In this document: positions 11,931-24,066 of the stretch, one piece after another
Layout of the letters: every line of letters begins with the position of its first letter
How positions within the stretch are numbered: the first letter of the stretch is position 1
Origin: Hirundichthys speculiger
Taxonomy: Eukaryota > Chordata > Actinopteri > Beloniformes > Exocoetidae
DNA length: 64,000 nt
Assembly (NCBI GenBank): GCA_018398805.1
Contig: JAGFBZ010002135.1
Location: 90,346 to 154,345, forward strand
Reading direction: 5' to 3'
Made by a program: the position numbers and the translations under genes
Notes under the pieces: generated by a model
Told to the model about the DNA's origin: nothing
Databases searched by the model: none
Seen by the model: the letters and a program-made list of their open reading frames with translations, nothing else

Positions 11931-12154
11931 AGTTAAAGGCTATTCTGTTTTTGTTCAGTAGCCTATGTTGGCTATGCTACTCTACATTCATTTAGCATCA
12001 ATACCTGTTATTATTGGACAAACTGATTAATCCAGGTGTGTCTGACCATTGTAGCTACTCAGACACACCTGGATTTATCAGTTTTATCAGTTTGTCCAGT
12101 CAGTTTTTGGTTCCTCCATTTCAGGGTTCTGAGTGGACCCACCGCGGAGGTAAA

Positions 12155-12375
12155 GTTTTAACCGTTAACCGATAACAGTAACTCTAACCGATTAATACTA
12201 ACAGTCAATTTTGTTTTTAAGCTACGTAATTCAATCAACTCATGTGGGTCCACAGGTGCAACAGGCCTCTGATTGGTCAATTCTACATCCGCGTAGAAAA
12301 GAGCGCGTCATCGGAGAAATGAGGAAGTACCCACATCTGTACGATTCTGGTTCTCCACGCTACAAAGACTTTTCC
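12155..12375 (+). mobile_element. MADF-type element, truncated copy
   Basis: Starts within TTAACCGTTAACCGATAACA and stops near 12375 in the codons for the MADF motif. It is a partial copy of 12631-13245 only 260 bases away, in the same orientation. Confidence 0.75.
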
Positions 12376-12630
12376 TGTAATTGATGGTATCGAGGACTGA
12401 AGCGATTTGATTTTCAACAGCCAGCCCGATGTTGTCGGAACATTCACTTCAATATTGAATGGAAACAATGCAAAGTGTGCTACAAGAAAGGACGGGGGTG
12501 CGCTAGTGCACATGCCAGCGATGTAGATATGTTTGGTCAGTGCTCCTCTCCGCGACTTGCAAATTATTTAAAACAGCGTATTTTCAACTCATAGCACACG
12601 AGTGTATGCATATAGATCTTAGCTAGGAAC

Positions 12631-13245
12631 TAGGGATGCACCTGGTTAAACATTTAACCGTTAACCGATAACAGTAACTCTAACTGATTAATACTAACGG
12701 TCAATTTTGTTTTTAAGCTACATAATTCAATCAACTCATGGGGGCGTGTCGACAGGTGCAACAGGCCTCTGATTGGTCAATTCTAAATCCGCGTAGAAAA
12801 GAGCGCGTCTTCGAAAAAATGAGGAAGTACCCACATCTGTACGATTCTGGTTCTCCACACTACAAAGACAGCACATATTCTAGTAATTCATGGAGGGAGA
12901 TAGCGATGAATGTGGGTCTGGATACGGCCGAGACGGTGAGGAAGTGGAATAAGAGATACGTTTAGTAAGTTTAGCTAGTTCGTGATTGTCGTCTTGCGTT
13001 GTGGCGTGAAATAACATAGCGGAGACTGCGCTAGTATAAATCAAAAGTGACGGCGGCATCTCTGCGACAAGCTGACGGCGACACGTTGCCGCAAGAGTAA
13101 ACACGGGGAAGTGTCCGCATGCGTCCATGACAACGCGCACAACAACGCGGCAGCCAACCCTCCCGGACTTATCGGTTAACGGTTATTAATCGTTAATGGG
13201 GGTCGGTTAACGGTCATTAAAAAAAATCCAAAATATGCATCCCTA
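12631..13245 (+). mobile_element. MADF-type element with TAACCG-rich ends
   Basis: Ends TAGGGATGCACCTGGTTAAA and ATATGCATCCCTA, each followed inward by TTAACCG/CGGTTAA words. No target duplication found. Between 12816 and 12965 the plus strand encodes MRKYPHLYDSGSPHYKDSTY, then SSNSWREIAMNVGLDTAETV and RKWNKRYV, a MADF (Myb/SANT-like) domain with the P.LYD, W..IA and G.. ..RW positions, closed by a stop. Such domains occur in transposon accessory proteins. Confidence 0.8.
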
Positions 13246-13551
13246 GGTGGCACCCATGAAAGATTTGCCAAATCTTCCCTTCGTCAAGGGCACAGAGCCG
13301 CCAGGCGTGCAGCCCTGCAAACCTGGACTGTGAATCTGTGGAGGACCGCGTACGGTTCCACAGTGCTAGCAGGACTAACCCGTCTTAACCTGTCTTCACG
13401 GGACGCCTACTTCACAGCTCGCTTCGACAACCCCCCGTTAAATGGTACTGGGGCTCACTCCAAAAATCATGCCGCGACACCAGCCTGGGCACGGGCTCCA
13501 TCCAGATCGGTCAAACCGACTGACCACAGCAGCGCGGCTACTACTGACAGT

Positions 13552-14312
13552 CCGTGCGTTTACATGGGAAGTTTAATTCCTCTTTTATTCAGAATTAAAG
13601 TTAAATCCGATTTAAAATGATTAAAAATGACCATGTAAACACCTAATTCCGAATGAAAATGTCCATTCCGAATTAAACTTAATTCCGAAGTAAGTGGCTG
13701 GTTTATTCTGATTTTAAATCTGAATAAAATAATTCCGTGGTCATGTTTACACTCATTCCACTTTAAATTAATTCCCGTCTTTCTGCGCATGCTAGTTCTC
13801 TTGCCCGTCTGTCGCGATGGCGCTTATATTCCGCGCTGGACTTGTTTTCAAAACAAAGTTTCAAGATGGCGGCACGCAGTAAACGGTGTTCAAGAGCAGA
13901 GATGATTTATTTAATAAATAGCTTGGAGGAACTGGAAATAATTAAAAGAACAGATGGCAGGAAACATAAAAATTGTGAGCTTTTCAAAGTTGTAGCGGCC
14001 AGGTTAAATGAAGGAGGTTTCACAGATAGAGACGCCACCCAGGTCAAAAATAAGTGGAATGTTGTTGCTAATCGTGTACGTTTGTTTTCTTCCGGTAGAC
14101 GTAAATACGTAAAGATGTCCGCCACCCCATCCAATCAGAACCCTTCCCAACCCCCAGACCTAAAGCAGAATTGGATAAAGCCGTGTTTTCCATCTAAACC
14201 TCAATTCGGAATTACTATTTCCATGTAAACTCGAAGGAAAATCGTTTAATTCTGGAATTATTTAATTCAGAATAATTAATTCCGAAATAAAAAACATCAT
14301 GTAACCGTGGCC
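13552..14312 (+). mobile_element. Myb/SANT-carrying DNA transposon, copy b
   Basis: Ends GTGCGTTTACATGGG and CATCATGTAACCGTGG. The plus-strand frame from 13842 encodes the same Myb/SANT-like domain as copies a, d and e and reads on past the point where the family has a potential splice donor. Domain intact from the Met at 13866 (AARSKRCSRA) to ATQVKNKWNVVANRV. No matching target duplication found. Confidence 0.8.
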
Positions 14313-16574
14313 AATCAGGCGGCTGGTTATCAGCACCTGGGGGGACCAGACGCTCAAAACAAGCGTCAACAGCACAAACTCAGCTCTGCTGCTCGTTTCA
14401 TAAATGCATGTTCTTATAAAAGGGAAATAAACAGGCTTTGTTAGCAAGAAGCATTGTTACAACAAAGCAATAATCTACCAAACACACATTTCCTTACTTT
14501 CCCTGTTTAGTGTGTGTATTACACACACACTTTAAGAGAATTCAAGTGTATGTAAGGAATTTAATTTCACATTATAGCGACTTGTTTGCCCTCGTTCAAT
14601 AATTAAACGACATGGGAGTTGAATAATAAAATCCCAGTAGCCAAATAATGTGGATGAACACCCTCCTCAGGAATTGATATTCAGTCATTTTGTGCTTCTC
14701 AGTCGGTGTTGCAATCAGATGCAATTTGAAATTCTTGGCTCATGTGCCGTGAGAAAATTAACTCAAACAAGAATACATCTGTATGTTGCACCCCGAGGAC
14801 CAAATTAGAAGGCAGCTGTGGATATGGTCATTACTCGGCTGTGGTCTGAGCATGTGGTGAAATCTGTGACATTATCTCCATGAAAATGATTCGGTGGTCT
14901 TATAAAGGTCTTCAAAAGGGGGCGCAAACAATCTCAGATGAACCGCTCACAAGTTATTGCTTCTTTAACCAAAACATATTCATTCATGGGTGATTTATTT
15001 GAAAAGAAGCAAGCCAAAGTGTGTGAAAAACAAAGCAAACCCCCCCGTGATTCAACGGCTTGCAAAACCGTATTTAGCAGCAACAACTTGAAGTAGCACG
15101 ACGTTATCAGTCGTGCGCATCACCAATGAGGAATTTAAACTCATCTTTATGAGGAAAAAGCAGCTTCTTCACTACCGCCACAGTCCTGAAGGCTGGTAGC
15201 CAACGATAGCCAGACCCGCTGCCTGACCATAAACGTTTAAAACACCAAAAGGATGTGCCAACCGTGAAAACTACAAATTCATGACAGTTTTCAGAAAATC
15301 TGGTGATCCAAAATCTTCTCTGAGGTTTCTGGGTTTTCAACTGCCGAGGTTACATCACAATACTGAAACGCTATGCAAAATATTCTATGCCTGGCGGAAA
15401 CTCAAAGATCCCGCAAATCCCCATTAAGCCCACAGACATGCCAGCGTTAACTGTTATTCAGACTCGCACTTAAATCTGAGCTGAATCTTTTCCCAGTGAG
15501 AGATTAAATCTTGATTTACAATTAAGCCCAACGGTCAGGAGCTGAAACTAAAATGCACTGCTGGCTCACAGTGGGAGGTATTTCTACCGTTACCGCGAGA
15601 GGTATATCAGCTGACCACATACAAAGGTAATACTCTAAGATCTAATTAACTTTGATCTCCTAAAGACACGGCTGATTATTTCATTTTAAATTCACTATCA
15701 CAAACAACTGGAGCTGCTTGGAGGTTGACATACTGCAGGATGACTGTAGTTTAGAAAACTTCACAAAATTAGGTCACGGCTATAGATAGGTTAAATGACG
15801 TCATTCGATTCAACTGGAGGCCCCGTGGGTGGCCTGACTTAAGACCTTCAAATCAATTTTCTTTTAGGTGACACAGAATTATTTTTTAAAAAAGATCAGC
15901 AAGAAAAAAAAGGAATAAAAGATCTGGTTCATAAATACCAGGTGGCCGAGCAGCAGAGTCTCCTTAAAACAAATGTGCAAAACCATCAAAGAAAAGGTGT
16001 TTTGCACTTATAGATAGTGGAGAAAAACTAAACGAAAAGCCTAAAAGCCAAACTAAATTTTACAGCCAACACTTGGACACAGAGATTAAACCTTTTGTCA
16101 GTTGGTCTGATAAAACAAAACCTTCACTGAATGGCCAAGCCTAAAAACCGTCAGGTGGCGTTTCTCAATCCAGGTCCTCAGGTACGACTGCCTGAATGTT
16201 TCAGGTGTTTCCCAGCTCCACCTGGGAAATTAAGGGGTCATAGACAGATATATGTAGACCTTGATGCCAAGTAAATGGGGTGATCCATTCATTTGAATCA
16301 GGTGTGTTGGCACAAGGAAACGCCCCCAAAAATGATCAGTCAACATAAAAAAAAAAAAGAATTTTTGGCATTGATGTGCCCTATAAAAGCACATCAATGC
16401 GGCTCAGAAAGGAATTTGTAGCTGTAATACCCTACAGGAAGTGGAGGGGGCAGCATACCTTGCATGTAGCTCACTGAAGAAAAACAAGAACGCATACTTG
16501 CGATCAGAGAAACAAGATGGAGGAAGAGAGTAGCCAAGCAACGCCGCCTGACTGCAGTGATCAGTGTGACACTG
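14313..16574. other. intron, mostly unassigned
   Basis: No coding similarity or clear repeat, except 16155-16320, whose TTTCTCAATCCAGGTCCTCA start and CCATTCATTTGAATCAGGTG end resemble a short fish repeat, also partly seen at 20411-20530. 14500-14950 looks non-repetitive and would be a reasonable place to look for conserved noncoding sequence. Confidence 0.5.
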
Positions 16575-17279
16575 GCTGCGGTTAAATGATGTTTTTTAAT
16601 TCGGAATTAAAATTAGGAATTAAATCATTCCGAATTAAACTATTTTCCTTCGAGTTTACATGGAAATAGTAATTCCGAATTAAGGTTTACATGGAAAACA
16701 CGTTTGATCGGCTTTATCCAACTCCGCTTTAGGTCTGGGGGTTGGGAAGGGTTCTGATTGGATGGGGGGGGGACGTCTTTACATCTACTGGAAGAAAACA
16801 AACTTAGCTAGCTGGTTAGCAACAACATTCCACTTATTTTTGACCTGGGTGGTGTCTCTACCTGTGAAACCTCCTTCATTTAACCTGGTCGCTTTGAAAA
16901 GCTCACAATTTTTATGTTTCCTGCCATCTGTTCTTTTAATTATTTCCAGTTCCTCCAAGCTATTTATTAAATAAATCGTCTCTGCTCTTGAACACCGTTT
17001 ACTACTGCCGGAATATAAGCGTCATCGCGACAGACGGGCAAGAGAACTAGCATGCGCAGAAAGACGGGAATTAATTTAAAGAGGAATGAGTGTAAACATG
17101 ACCGCGGAATTATTTAATGCGGAATTAAAATGGGAATAAACCAGCCACTTACTTCGGAATTAAGTTAATTCGGAATTGACATTTTCATATGGAATTAAGT
17201 GTTTACATGGTAACTTTTATTCGGCTTTAACTTTAATTCTGAATTAAAGAGGAATTAAACTTCCCATGTAAACGCACCC
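16575..17279 (-). mobile_element. Myb/SANT-carrying DNA transposon, copy c
   Basis: Ends GCTGCGGTTAAATGATG and CATGTAAACGCACCC with ACTG on each side (16571-16574, 17280-17283). Same layout as copy a, but the Myb/SANT frame is damaged by deletions near 16885 and 17008, so this copy is dead. Confidence 0.85.
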
Positions 17280-17283
17280 ACTG

Positions 17284-18004
17284 TGATGCCACCGAGGGCT
17301 TCTGGTATCCGGCGTCGTCGACCATCTTCCCAGGTCTTCCACAGTCTCTGCAGCATTACAGTGCACGTTTTGAAGCAGTTCAACCGGTCGCTGTTTAGAT
17401 TCTTGAGCCTGAACCAAAGTGGGTGACCAACATCACCACCCGGTCCACCCTCTCATTCTTAAAGCCCTGGCTGAAGATCGAAACGTCATCCAAAACTGAT
17501 TACGTCTTAAAGATAGCGCCAGATTCCACAAGCAGTGATTATTTCAGTCGGTCCGACCACAGGTCACAACCATGAGAAACTGACTTTTTCACATCCTGTC
17601 ACGTCCTTCCACAGGAGAGGTCAGAGGTCAAGCTCAATTAAAGAGCAGTAAACCCAAAGCTGGATGAAGCTCAGTGTTTGCTCAAAGCTACTTCAGTGGA
17701 GTGGAGGCTTGCCAACATGCAGGGCACGAGCCCAAGTCCTTTGCTTGCGACTGAGAGACTGTATCTTTAACCAGTGGGACTCCCTGATGTTCTTCATGTT
17801 CGTAATGCTGTCTCTGGCCACAAATAAAAGCAAGAGTTGTGTTACAGACACAGATATTGTGCCAAAGCAAACCCATTTGCCCAGTGATGACAGATGAGAC
17901 CTTACCAAGTCCTTGAGAAACCTAATGGTGTAAGAATGCCACCAACTAGCATGGGAACACGTCTTTATAAGAGTTAATCATCTGTCCCATCTGTATTTTT
18001 ACAG
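17284..18004. other. intron, unassigned
   Basis: No exon or repeat recognised. Small reading frames present here show no family resemblance. Confidence 0.5.
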
Positions 18005-18012
18005 CTACTTAG

Positions 18013-18645
18013 TAGTGCTGGGCGATATGACGATACATATCGTGGGGACAATATAAAAAGTGTATATCGTGCCATTTCTCTTCTATCGTTTCTATCCTAA
18101 TTTTATCAATTATTACAGCAAATATGTAATTAAATAACCTGCAACGATAAATTTGATAGAATCATATCTACTTCTACAAAGTAGCCTTTTATGTTTGCAC
18201 TTTCATTCATGGTTAATGCCTTAAACAGAGTTCTCTTCAACCCTGATGTTTACTTTAGACACTTTATATTGGTTTGCAAACTTTGCACTACAAGGTTACA
18301 GATTTCAGAAAGTTGAAAAATAATTTGTGTTTATTTTTTGTAGCTGAACTTCAGTGCAAAAATGTGTTTTTCCTCTCAGAAACTGTTGTGCACTTTAAAA
18401 AAATGTGAAAGCTACTGTACCTCTGTACCTACCTGTTTTTGCTGCACTAAAATGTATGTTTGTGACAGTTCAGCTAAATGTCCTTTCAAAATAAAGTTGA
18501 AAAGTAAGCAATGAAATTTTTGTCAAACTTTTCAGAGAATAACTGAAAACATACTTTATCATGGTATATCGTGATATATATCGTTATCGTGATATAAAAT
18601 AGTCCATATCGTGATATATGATTTTTTCCATATCGCCCAGCACTA
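18013..18645 (+). mobile_element. CGATAT hAT-type MITE, copy 2 (family A)
   Basis: Complete: TAGTGCTGGGCGATATGACG to CATATCGCCCAGCACTA, with a perfect 8-base duplication CTACTTAG at 18005-18012 and 18646-18653. This is the best reference copy of the family, 633 bases. Confidence 0.95.
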
Positions 18646-18653
18646 CTACTTAG

Positions 18654-19062
18654 ATTGAAAAATTAGACAGACCTGGATACATTCACGTACATCAAGTCTC
18701 CTTGTATTTATGTCAAAATAATGTTTCAAAATGACGCTCGCTACTGTCACAAAACACAGGAATGCTAATGCTGCTGTAAATTACATTAGTGTTGCTGTTA
18801 TTCAGTCATAATCTAAAGCATTTAAACCCCAACTGAAAGTTAAGAAGAGTTAAAAGATAAAATAAAAATTGAATTGGGGAACTTTGTAGTTCTGAAAGTG
18901 AGATTTTCCGAAGTGTTGTTTACTCCACTGTAAGACTTAATTGACTCGAGAGTTTAGTTTCTTTTGTCACATTTTCTGTCATCAGAGTAAAGTAATGACA
19001 AAAAATGTATCGAGCAGTAGAGGTTCACACAGTTATGCAAAGTACACCAACACATATGGTTC
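18654..19062. other. intron, unassigned AT-rich
   Basis: Nothing recognised. Confidence 0.5.
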
Positions 19063-19070
19063 ATATAGAG

Positions 19071-19716
19071 CAGTGGTTCTCAAACTTTTAATCCTGCGAA
19101 CCACCTGAGAAAAACTATTGAGCTCTCTGATAATATAGCCATTTATGCCTTCTCAATTACCTTTAAACACACAGGAGAGATGTTTATTCCTTATTGTGGT
19201 TATTTATTGTTACTAGGGGTGTGAAAAAAAATCGATTTGGCGATATATCGCGATTTTTGGCCGCCCAATATATTATCGATTTTTTTAGCTCCTAATATCG
19301 ATTTTTAGGAAAAATGTTTCATTTTCACATTTAAATTGTTTAAAATTTAAATGTGCAAAGACACTAATAATAAACAATAAATAAGTTGTTTTAAAGCAAA
19401 TGGTTTCGACTCAATTTGTCCTCTGAATGATCAATATCATCTGATGAACATATACAGCAACTTGATTTTTCATCTCTACTTTTAATTTTGATATTAACTG
19501 CATAGAATATCGCAATATAACGTGATATCGTGATAATATCGTATCGTGACCCAAGTATCATGATACATATTGTATTGCGAGGTCCTTGCCAATACTCACC
19601 CCTAATTGTTACCTGAATTTCATTTGAAACTGTTTATTTATAATGCATTGACAAGTCATGACGTTCCCCCGCGTACCACCAGAGAGCGCTCGCGTACCAC
19701 AGTTTGCGCACCACTG
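19071..19716 (+). mobile_element. hAT element with CAGTGGTTCTCAAAC end, interrupted
   Basis: Left end CAGTGGTTCTCAAACTTTT and right end TTTGCGCACCACTG, the classic hAT (Charlie-like) terminus, flanked by ATATAGAG / ATATAGAA (7 of 8). Contains a second element at 19214-19604. Confidence 0.88.
19214..19604. mobile_element. hAT-type MITE with ATCGATTTT ends, nested
   Basis: Ends TAGGGGTGTGAAAAAAAATC and AATACTCACCCCTA, perfect 8-base duplication ATTGTTAC (19206-19213, 19605-19612). The ends carry ATCGATTTT and ATATCGTGATA words. 391 bases, no coding content. Confidence 0.9.
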
Positions 19717-19724
19717 ATATAGAA

Positions 19725-20640
19725 AATTCTCTATATATTTATGAATAAATATGCTTTATAATTTTATAGTAGGTAGATCATTTTAACTTGGTCGTTTTAT
19801 AAGTAGCTCTAATGCTGAAAAAGTATGTGCACCCCTGCACGAGACCATGTTGTGGTAATATGTACACAAAGTAGCACTATCTTGCTGAAATACCTTATAC
19901 CAATTTCCAAGTGGAATTTCATATTTTTATTCATCCATCTACAGGTTGGGTTTTATTGTTCAGTTGAGCCCATTTTAAATGTCTTGGCTGGATGCAGTGA
20001 AGAGCTGCTTTCAGACAACTCCTGACATTATTTTGCAGTACAGTGGGAGAGAGAAAATATGTGAGAGTTTGAAGGTATCTCAGACAAACCTTGAAATTCC
20101 TTCAAAATATCACTAGCGACCGTTCAGAGTGATGGGAACTCCAGGAGAAGCTTCAGAACCTTCGTTTTCAGTTGAAGCTGGCTGGTTGCTCCCATCACTA
20201 GTCTCTTCATGATTAAACATCCACAAGAGCTCACTAGAGCTCATAAGAGATGATGAACTTACTGACCGGCTGTCGCTCCACACAGAACAGCACATATCAA
20301 AATATATCCAGCTCTCTCACACTGAGAATTTAAAAAAAGCGATTTCAGTTGATTAATTTCATGGCTATACCTCTGTAGACACATCATTTACAGAGTAGTT
20401 ATCATCCATCTACAGCAGTGGTCCCTTGTAGGACCTTTGCCCTCCACGTTGTAGTTGGAAGAAAAAAGGTAATGTTTCTGTGATACAACACACCTGACTC
20501 AAATTAATGGACCACTAACAGACGTGTATAGAGCTGTCTGTCTAAAAGGGGCAATTATTATGAAACAAAAGACATCCGATGTAAAACCGATGCCAAACTA
20601 ACCATGACCTATGAAACCCATACAGGAACGGCCGAGGCCC
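19725..20640. other. intron, unassigned; short repeat fragment at 20411-20530
   Basis: The fragment reads CAGTGGTCCCTTGTAGGACC and later CACACCTGACTCAAATTAAT, words shared with the repeat at 16155-16320. The remainder is unassigned. Confidence 0.5.
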
Positions 20641-22378
20641 GGGTTAACAACGACCACCATGTTGACCTACAGGGCTACTTTTGGTTGAAGGAGGAGGCCA
20701 GGGAGGCGTGTCTATAGGCAGAGACACGCCTATAGACACGCCTCCCTGGCGTGTCTATAGGCAGAGAGAAAAGAGGAACTTTGAATGTTGGAACTATGAC
20801 AGGAAAAGCCAGAGTTGGTTGACCTGATGCAGAGGAGGATTGTGGGTATTCTGTGTGTTCAGGAGACCAGGTGGAAAGGTAGCAAAGCTAGAAGCAGCAA
20901 GTTCAAACTGTTTCATCACGGTGCTGTTAGAGAGAGAAAAAGGAGGCGGAGTTAGCGTCAGACAGAGTGATGAGTCTGAAGCTAGAGATAGAAGGTGTGA
21001 TGTTAGTGGTTATGACCGACAGGTAGGATGAGTTAGAAGAGAAAGAGAAAAAGAGTGAGATGGATGAAGTGATGCAGCGTATCTCCAGAGATGAAAGAGT
21101 GGTGACCGGGCGCAGACATCAGTGGTCATTATGGAGAAGGTAACAGAGGTGATGAGGAAGTGGTGGGCAGGTTTGGTATCCAAGACAGGAATGGAGAAGG
21201 AGAGATGGTGGTAGACTTTGCAGAAAGGATGGAAATGGATGTAGTGAATACTTTCTTCCAGAAGAGAGTGGTGGTAGGATCACTCAGGTGGACGACATTT
21301 TGTGTAGACGATTTAACCTGAAGGTGATCAATGACTGCAAAGTAGTGCTAGGTGAGAATGTAGGATGGTGGTGTGTTGGATGACTCTGGTGGTGAGGAAG
21401 ATGAAAAAGGAAGAGTACCATGTGGCTTTTAGAGAGGAGTTGAGACAGACTCTGGGTGGTCAGGAGGTGCTTCGAGATAACTGGACAATGACAGCTAATG
21501 TGATCAGGGACACAGGTAAGAGAGTACTCGGTGTGTCACCTGACAGAAAACAGACTAGAGGACCTGGTGGTGAGATGAGGAAGTGCAGGAGTATGCACAG
21601 ATAATGAGGTTAACTAACAAGTGGCCCACTTGTTAGTTAACATCATTCCAAATCCAAATCCATTGATTTCTACTACTAGTGTTAAATTAGCCATTATGAA
21701 ATGTTACAAAAAATGGGTTGGATGTTTCTTCCTTCAAGGAAGAAACATCCAACCCATCCAACCCAGAAAATGGGTTGGATGTTTCTTCCATAATGGCTAA
21801 TTTAACACTTAATGCACAACAGCAAGATCAATGTATTTCTACTACTGATGTCTTCATCATCCAGTTCAGTAGCTGAATGTTACCTTCAGGCCCAGGAATT
21901 ATTGATTCATCGTCTGCACCTTCTGTCCCTGTTCTCACCTGGACTCATCCTCACTGCATACCGGTACTTCTTCTACATCGGGGTTCTGCTTCTTAACATT
22001 CTCACTTTTCTTCTCACTAGTACTTCCACTCTTGCCAAAAAAATGTGATATATCGTGTTTTCGTTTCATCCTCTAACCTCTGTAGATTGAAAGCAATTCA
22101 GCAAAGTGGTTAGTTAGCTATGCTAACTTTTCCGCTTAGCGTGCTAACTTCATAGAGCAAGCAAAAGTCTCACTCTTTCAGTATGCACATGTATAAAGTA
22201 TATCCACGTATTTCCAGTCAAATAAATATACTACACAAACACTGCAAACTCTGTATAACATACATACCCACAAAAGTCCTTTTCAGAATTCGTTGTGTGT
22301 TGGCCATTTTATTGTCATGAATAGTTGAATAACATAAATATACAAGTTAATATAAGTAAAGTGATAATAAATACTGTT

Positions 22379-22380
<2 letters not shown>
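20641..22380 (+). mobile_element. RTE-type LINE remnant, endonuclease part
   Basis: With frameshifts the plus strand reads LNVGTMTGKARELV-like text at 20781-20830, then LCVQETRWKG at about 20850-20880 and later a GRFGIQDRNGEGEMVVDFAE-like stretch near 21170-21225. These are the first motifs of the apurinic endonuclease domain of RTE LINEs (the E of QETRWKG is a catalytic metal ligand) and its GD.N/FG..D region. Stops and indels throughout. Three unusual hairpins lie in this part (see findings). The 5' end is not defined. Confidence 0.75.

Positions 22381-22447
<67 letters not shown>
22381..22447. repeat. (AT)n microsatellite
   Basis: Almost pure AT repeat with one TT step. It interrupts the RTE remnant together with about 90 bases of TGCCACCC-type sequence that resembles the ends of the hAT element at 2181-3505. 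Confidence 0.9.
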
Positions 22448-22452
<5 letters not shown>

Positions 22453-22539
22453 TTATTTATTTAATTTTTTTTTTGGTTGGGTATGCCACCCTAAGAATTT
22501 GCCTTGCCACCATCAGATTTTTTTTCTGCTGGCGCCACT

Positions 22540-23428
22540 TGAAGTGGGACACAGTGAACTGCAGAAAGTTGACAGGAGTACAGGGAGATGCAGCATAAAG
22601 TGAAGGTAGCGGTGGGAAAGGCCAAACAAAAAGCATATGATGATTTGTATGTTAGGTTGGTTTCAGATTCAGATTCAGATTCAGACAACTTTATTTATCC
22701 CCGAGGGGCAATTGGACAGCAAAGAGGGAGAGACTGACTTATATAAGCTGGTGAGGCAGAGAGATAGAGCTAAGAAGGACATGCAGCAGGCTACAGTTAT
22801 TAAGGATAGAGATGACAATGTATTGACGGCGCCCTACGATGGACTGGAGACCTGTCCAGGTGGACCCCTGCCTTTCACTCAAAGAGAGCTGGGACAGACT
22901 CCAGCAGATCTCTGTGGCCCTGGATAGGACTAAACAGGTATGGATAATGGATGGATGGAAGTATTGACAGATGCTAGGAGTGTGACAGGAAGATGGAGAG
23001 AGTACTTTGAAGAGTTGATGAATCAGGAAAATGAAAGAACAAAGAGTAGAAGAGGTAACTATTGTGGACGAGGAGGTAAAAAAAAAAAAAGTAAAGCTGA
23101 AGTGAGGAGAGCATTGAAGAGGATAAAGTGTGGAAAGATAGTTGGTCCTGATGATTATACCTGTGGAGGTATGGAAATGTCTAGAAATGTCTAGGAGAGG
23201 TGCCAGTAGAGTTCTTGACGAGGACATTCAACAAGATCTTAGATTGTGAGACGATGTCCTAAGAATGGAGGAGACGAGTTCAGGTGCTGATTTTTAAGAA
23301 CAAGGTAGACGTGCAGGGAACTACGGAGGAATAAAGTTGATGAGCCACCCAATGGACTTATGGGAAAAAAGTACTTTGTAGACATTGAGAAATCATACAA
23401 CAGGGTGCCGAGAGAGGTATTGGTATGG
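22540..23428 (+). mobile_element. RTE-type LINE remnant, linker and start of reverse transcriptase
   Basis: Continues the RTE text in broken frames: KQKAYDDLY-like linker near 22625-22650, EGETDLYKLVRQRDRAKKDM at 22730-22790, then KDRDDNVLT, VRRALKRIKCGKIVGPDD at 23102-23155 (the GPDD turn of the reverse transcriptase) and NYGGIKLMS at 23320-23345. A GATTCA repeat with a CTTTATTTATCCC tail at 22664-22711 and a stretch at 22828-22960 look like other insertions. Interrupted at 23429 by a family A MITE. Confidence 0.75.
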
Positions 23429-24066
23429 TAGTGCTGGGCGATATGACGATACATATCGTGGGGACGATAGAAAAGTGTGTATCGTGCCATTTCTCTTCTA
23501 TCGTTTCTAACCTAATTTTATCAATTATTACAGCAAATATGTAATTAAATAACCTGCAACGATAAATTTGATAGAATCATATCTACTTCTACAAAGTAGC
23601 CTTTTATGTTTGCACTTTTATTCATGGTTAATGCCTTAAACAGAGTTCTCTTCAACCCTGATGTTTACTTTAGACACTTTATATTGGTTTGCAAACTTTG
23701 CACTACAAGGTTACAGATTTCAGAAAGTTGAAAAATAATTTGTGTTTATTTTTTATAGCTGAACTTCAGTGCAAAAATGTGTTTTTCCTCTCAGAAACTG
23801 TTGTGCACTTAAAAAAAAAATGTGAAAGCTACTGTACCTCTGTACTACCACCTGTTTTTTTGCTGCACTAAAATGTATGTTTGTGACAGTTCAGCTAATG
23901 TCCTTTCAAAATAAAGTTGAAAAGTAAGCAATGAAATTTTTGTCAAACTTTTCAGAGAATAACTGAAAACATACTTTATTATGGTATATCGTGATATATA
24001 TCGTTATTGTGATATATAATAGTCCATATCGTGATATATGATTTTTTCCATATATACCATATACTA
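23429..24066 (+). mobile_element. CGATAT hAT-type MITE, copy 3 (family A), inside the RTE
   Basis: Left end TAGTGCTGGGCGATATGACG; TGGTATGG is duplicated at 23421-23428 and 24067-24074, so it inserted into the RTE gene. The right end is aberrant: CCATATATACCATATACTA replaces CCATATCGCCCAGCACTA. Copy 4 has the same aberrant end. Confidence 0.92.

Noticed and set aside
12380..12540. Cys-containing minus/plus text (plus-strand KQCKVCYKKGRG) that hints at a piggyBac-type C-terminal finger
   Set aside because: Only two Cys pairs' worth of resemblance in a short decayed stretch; not enough to name an element.
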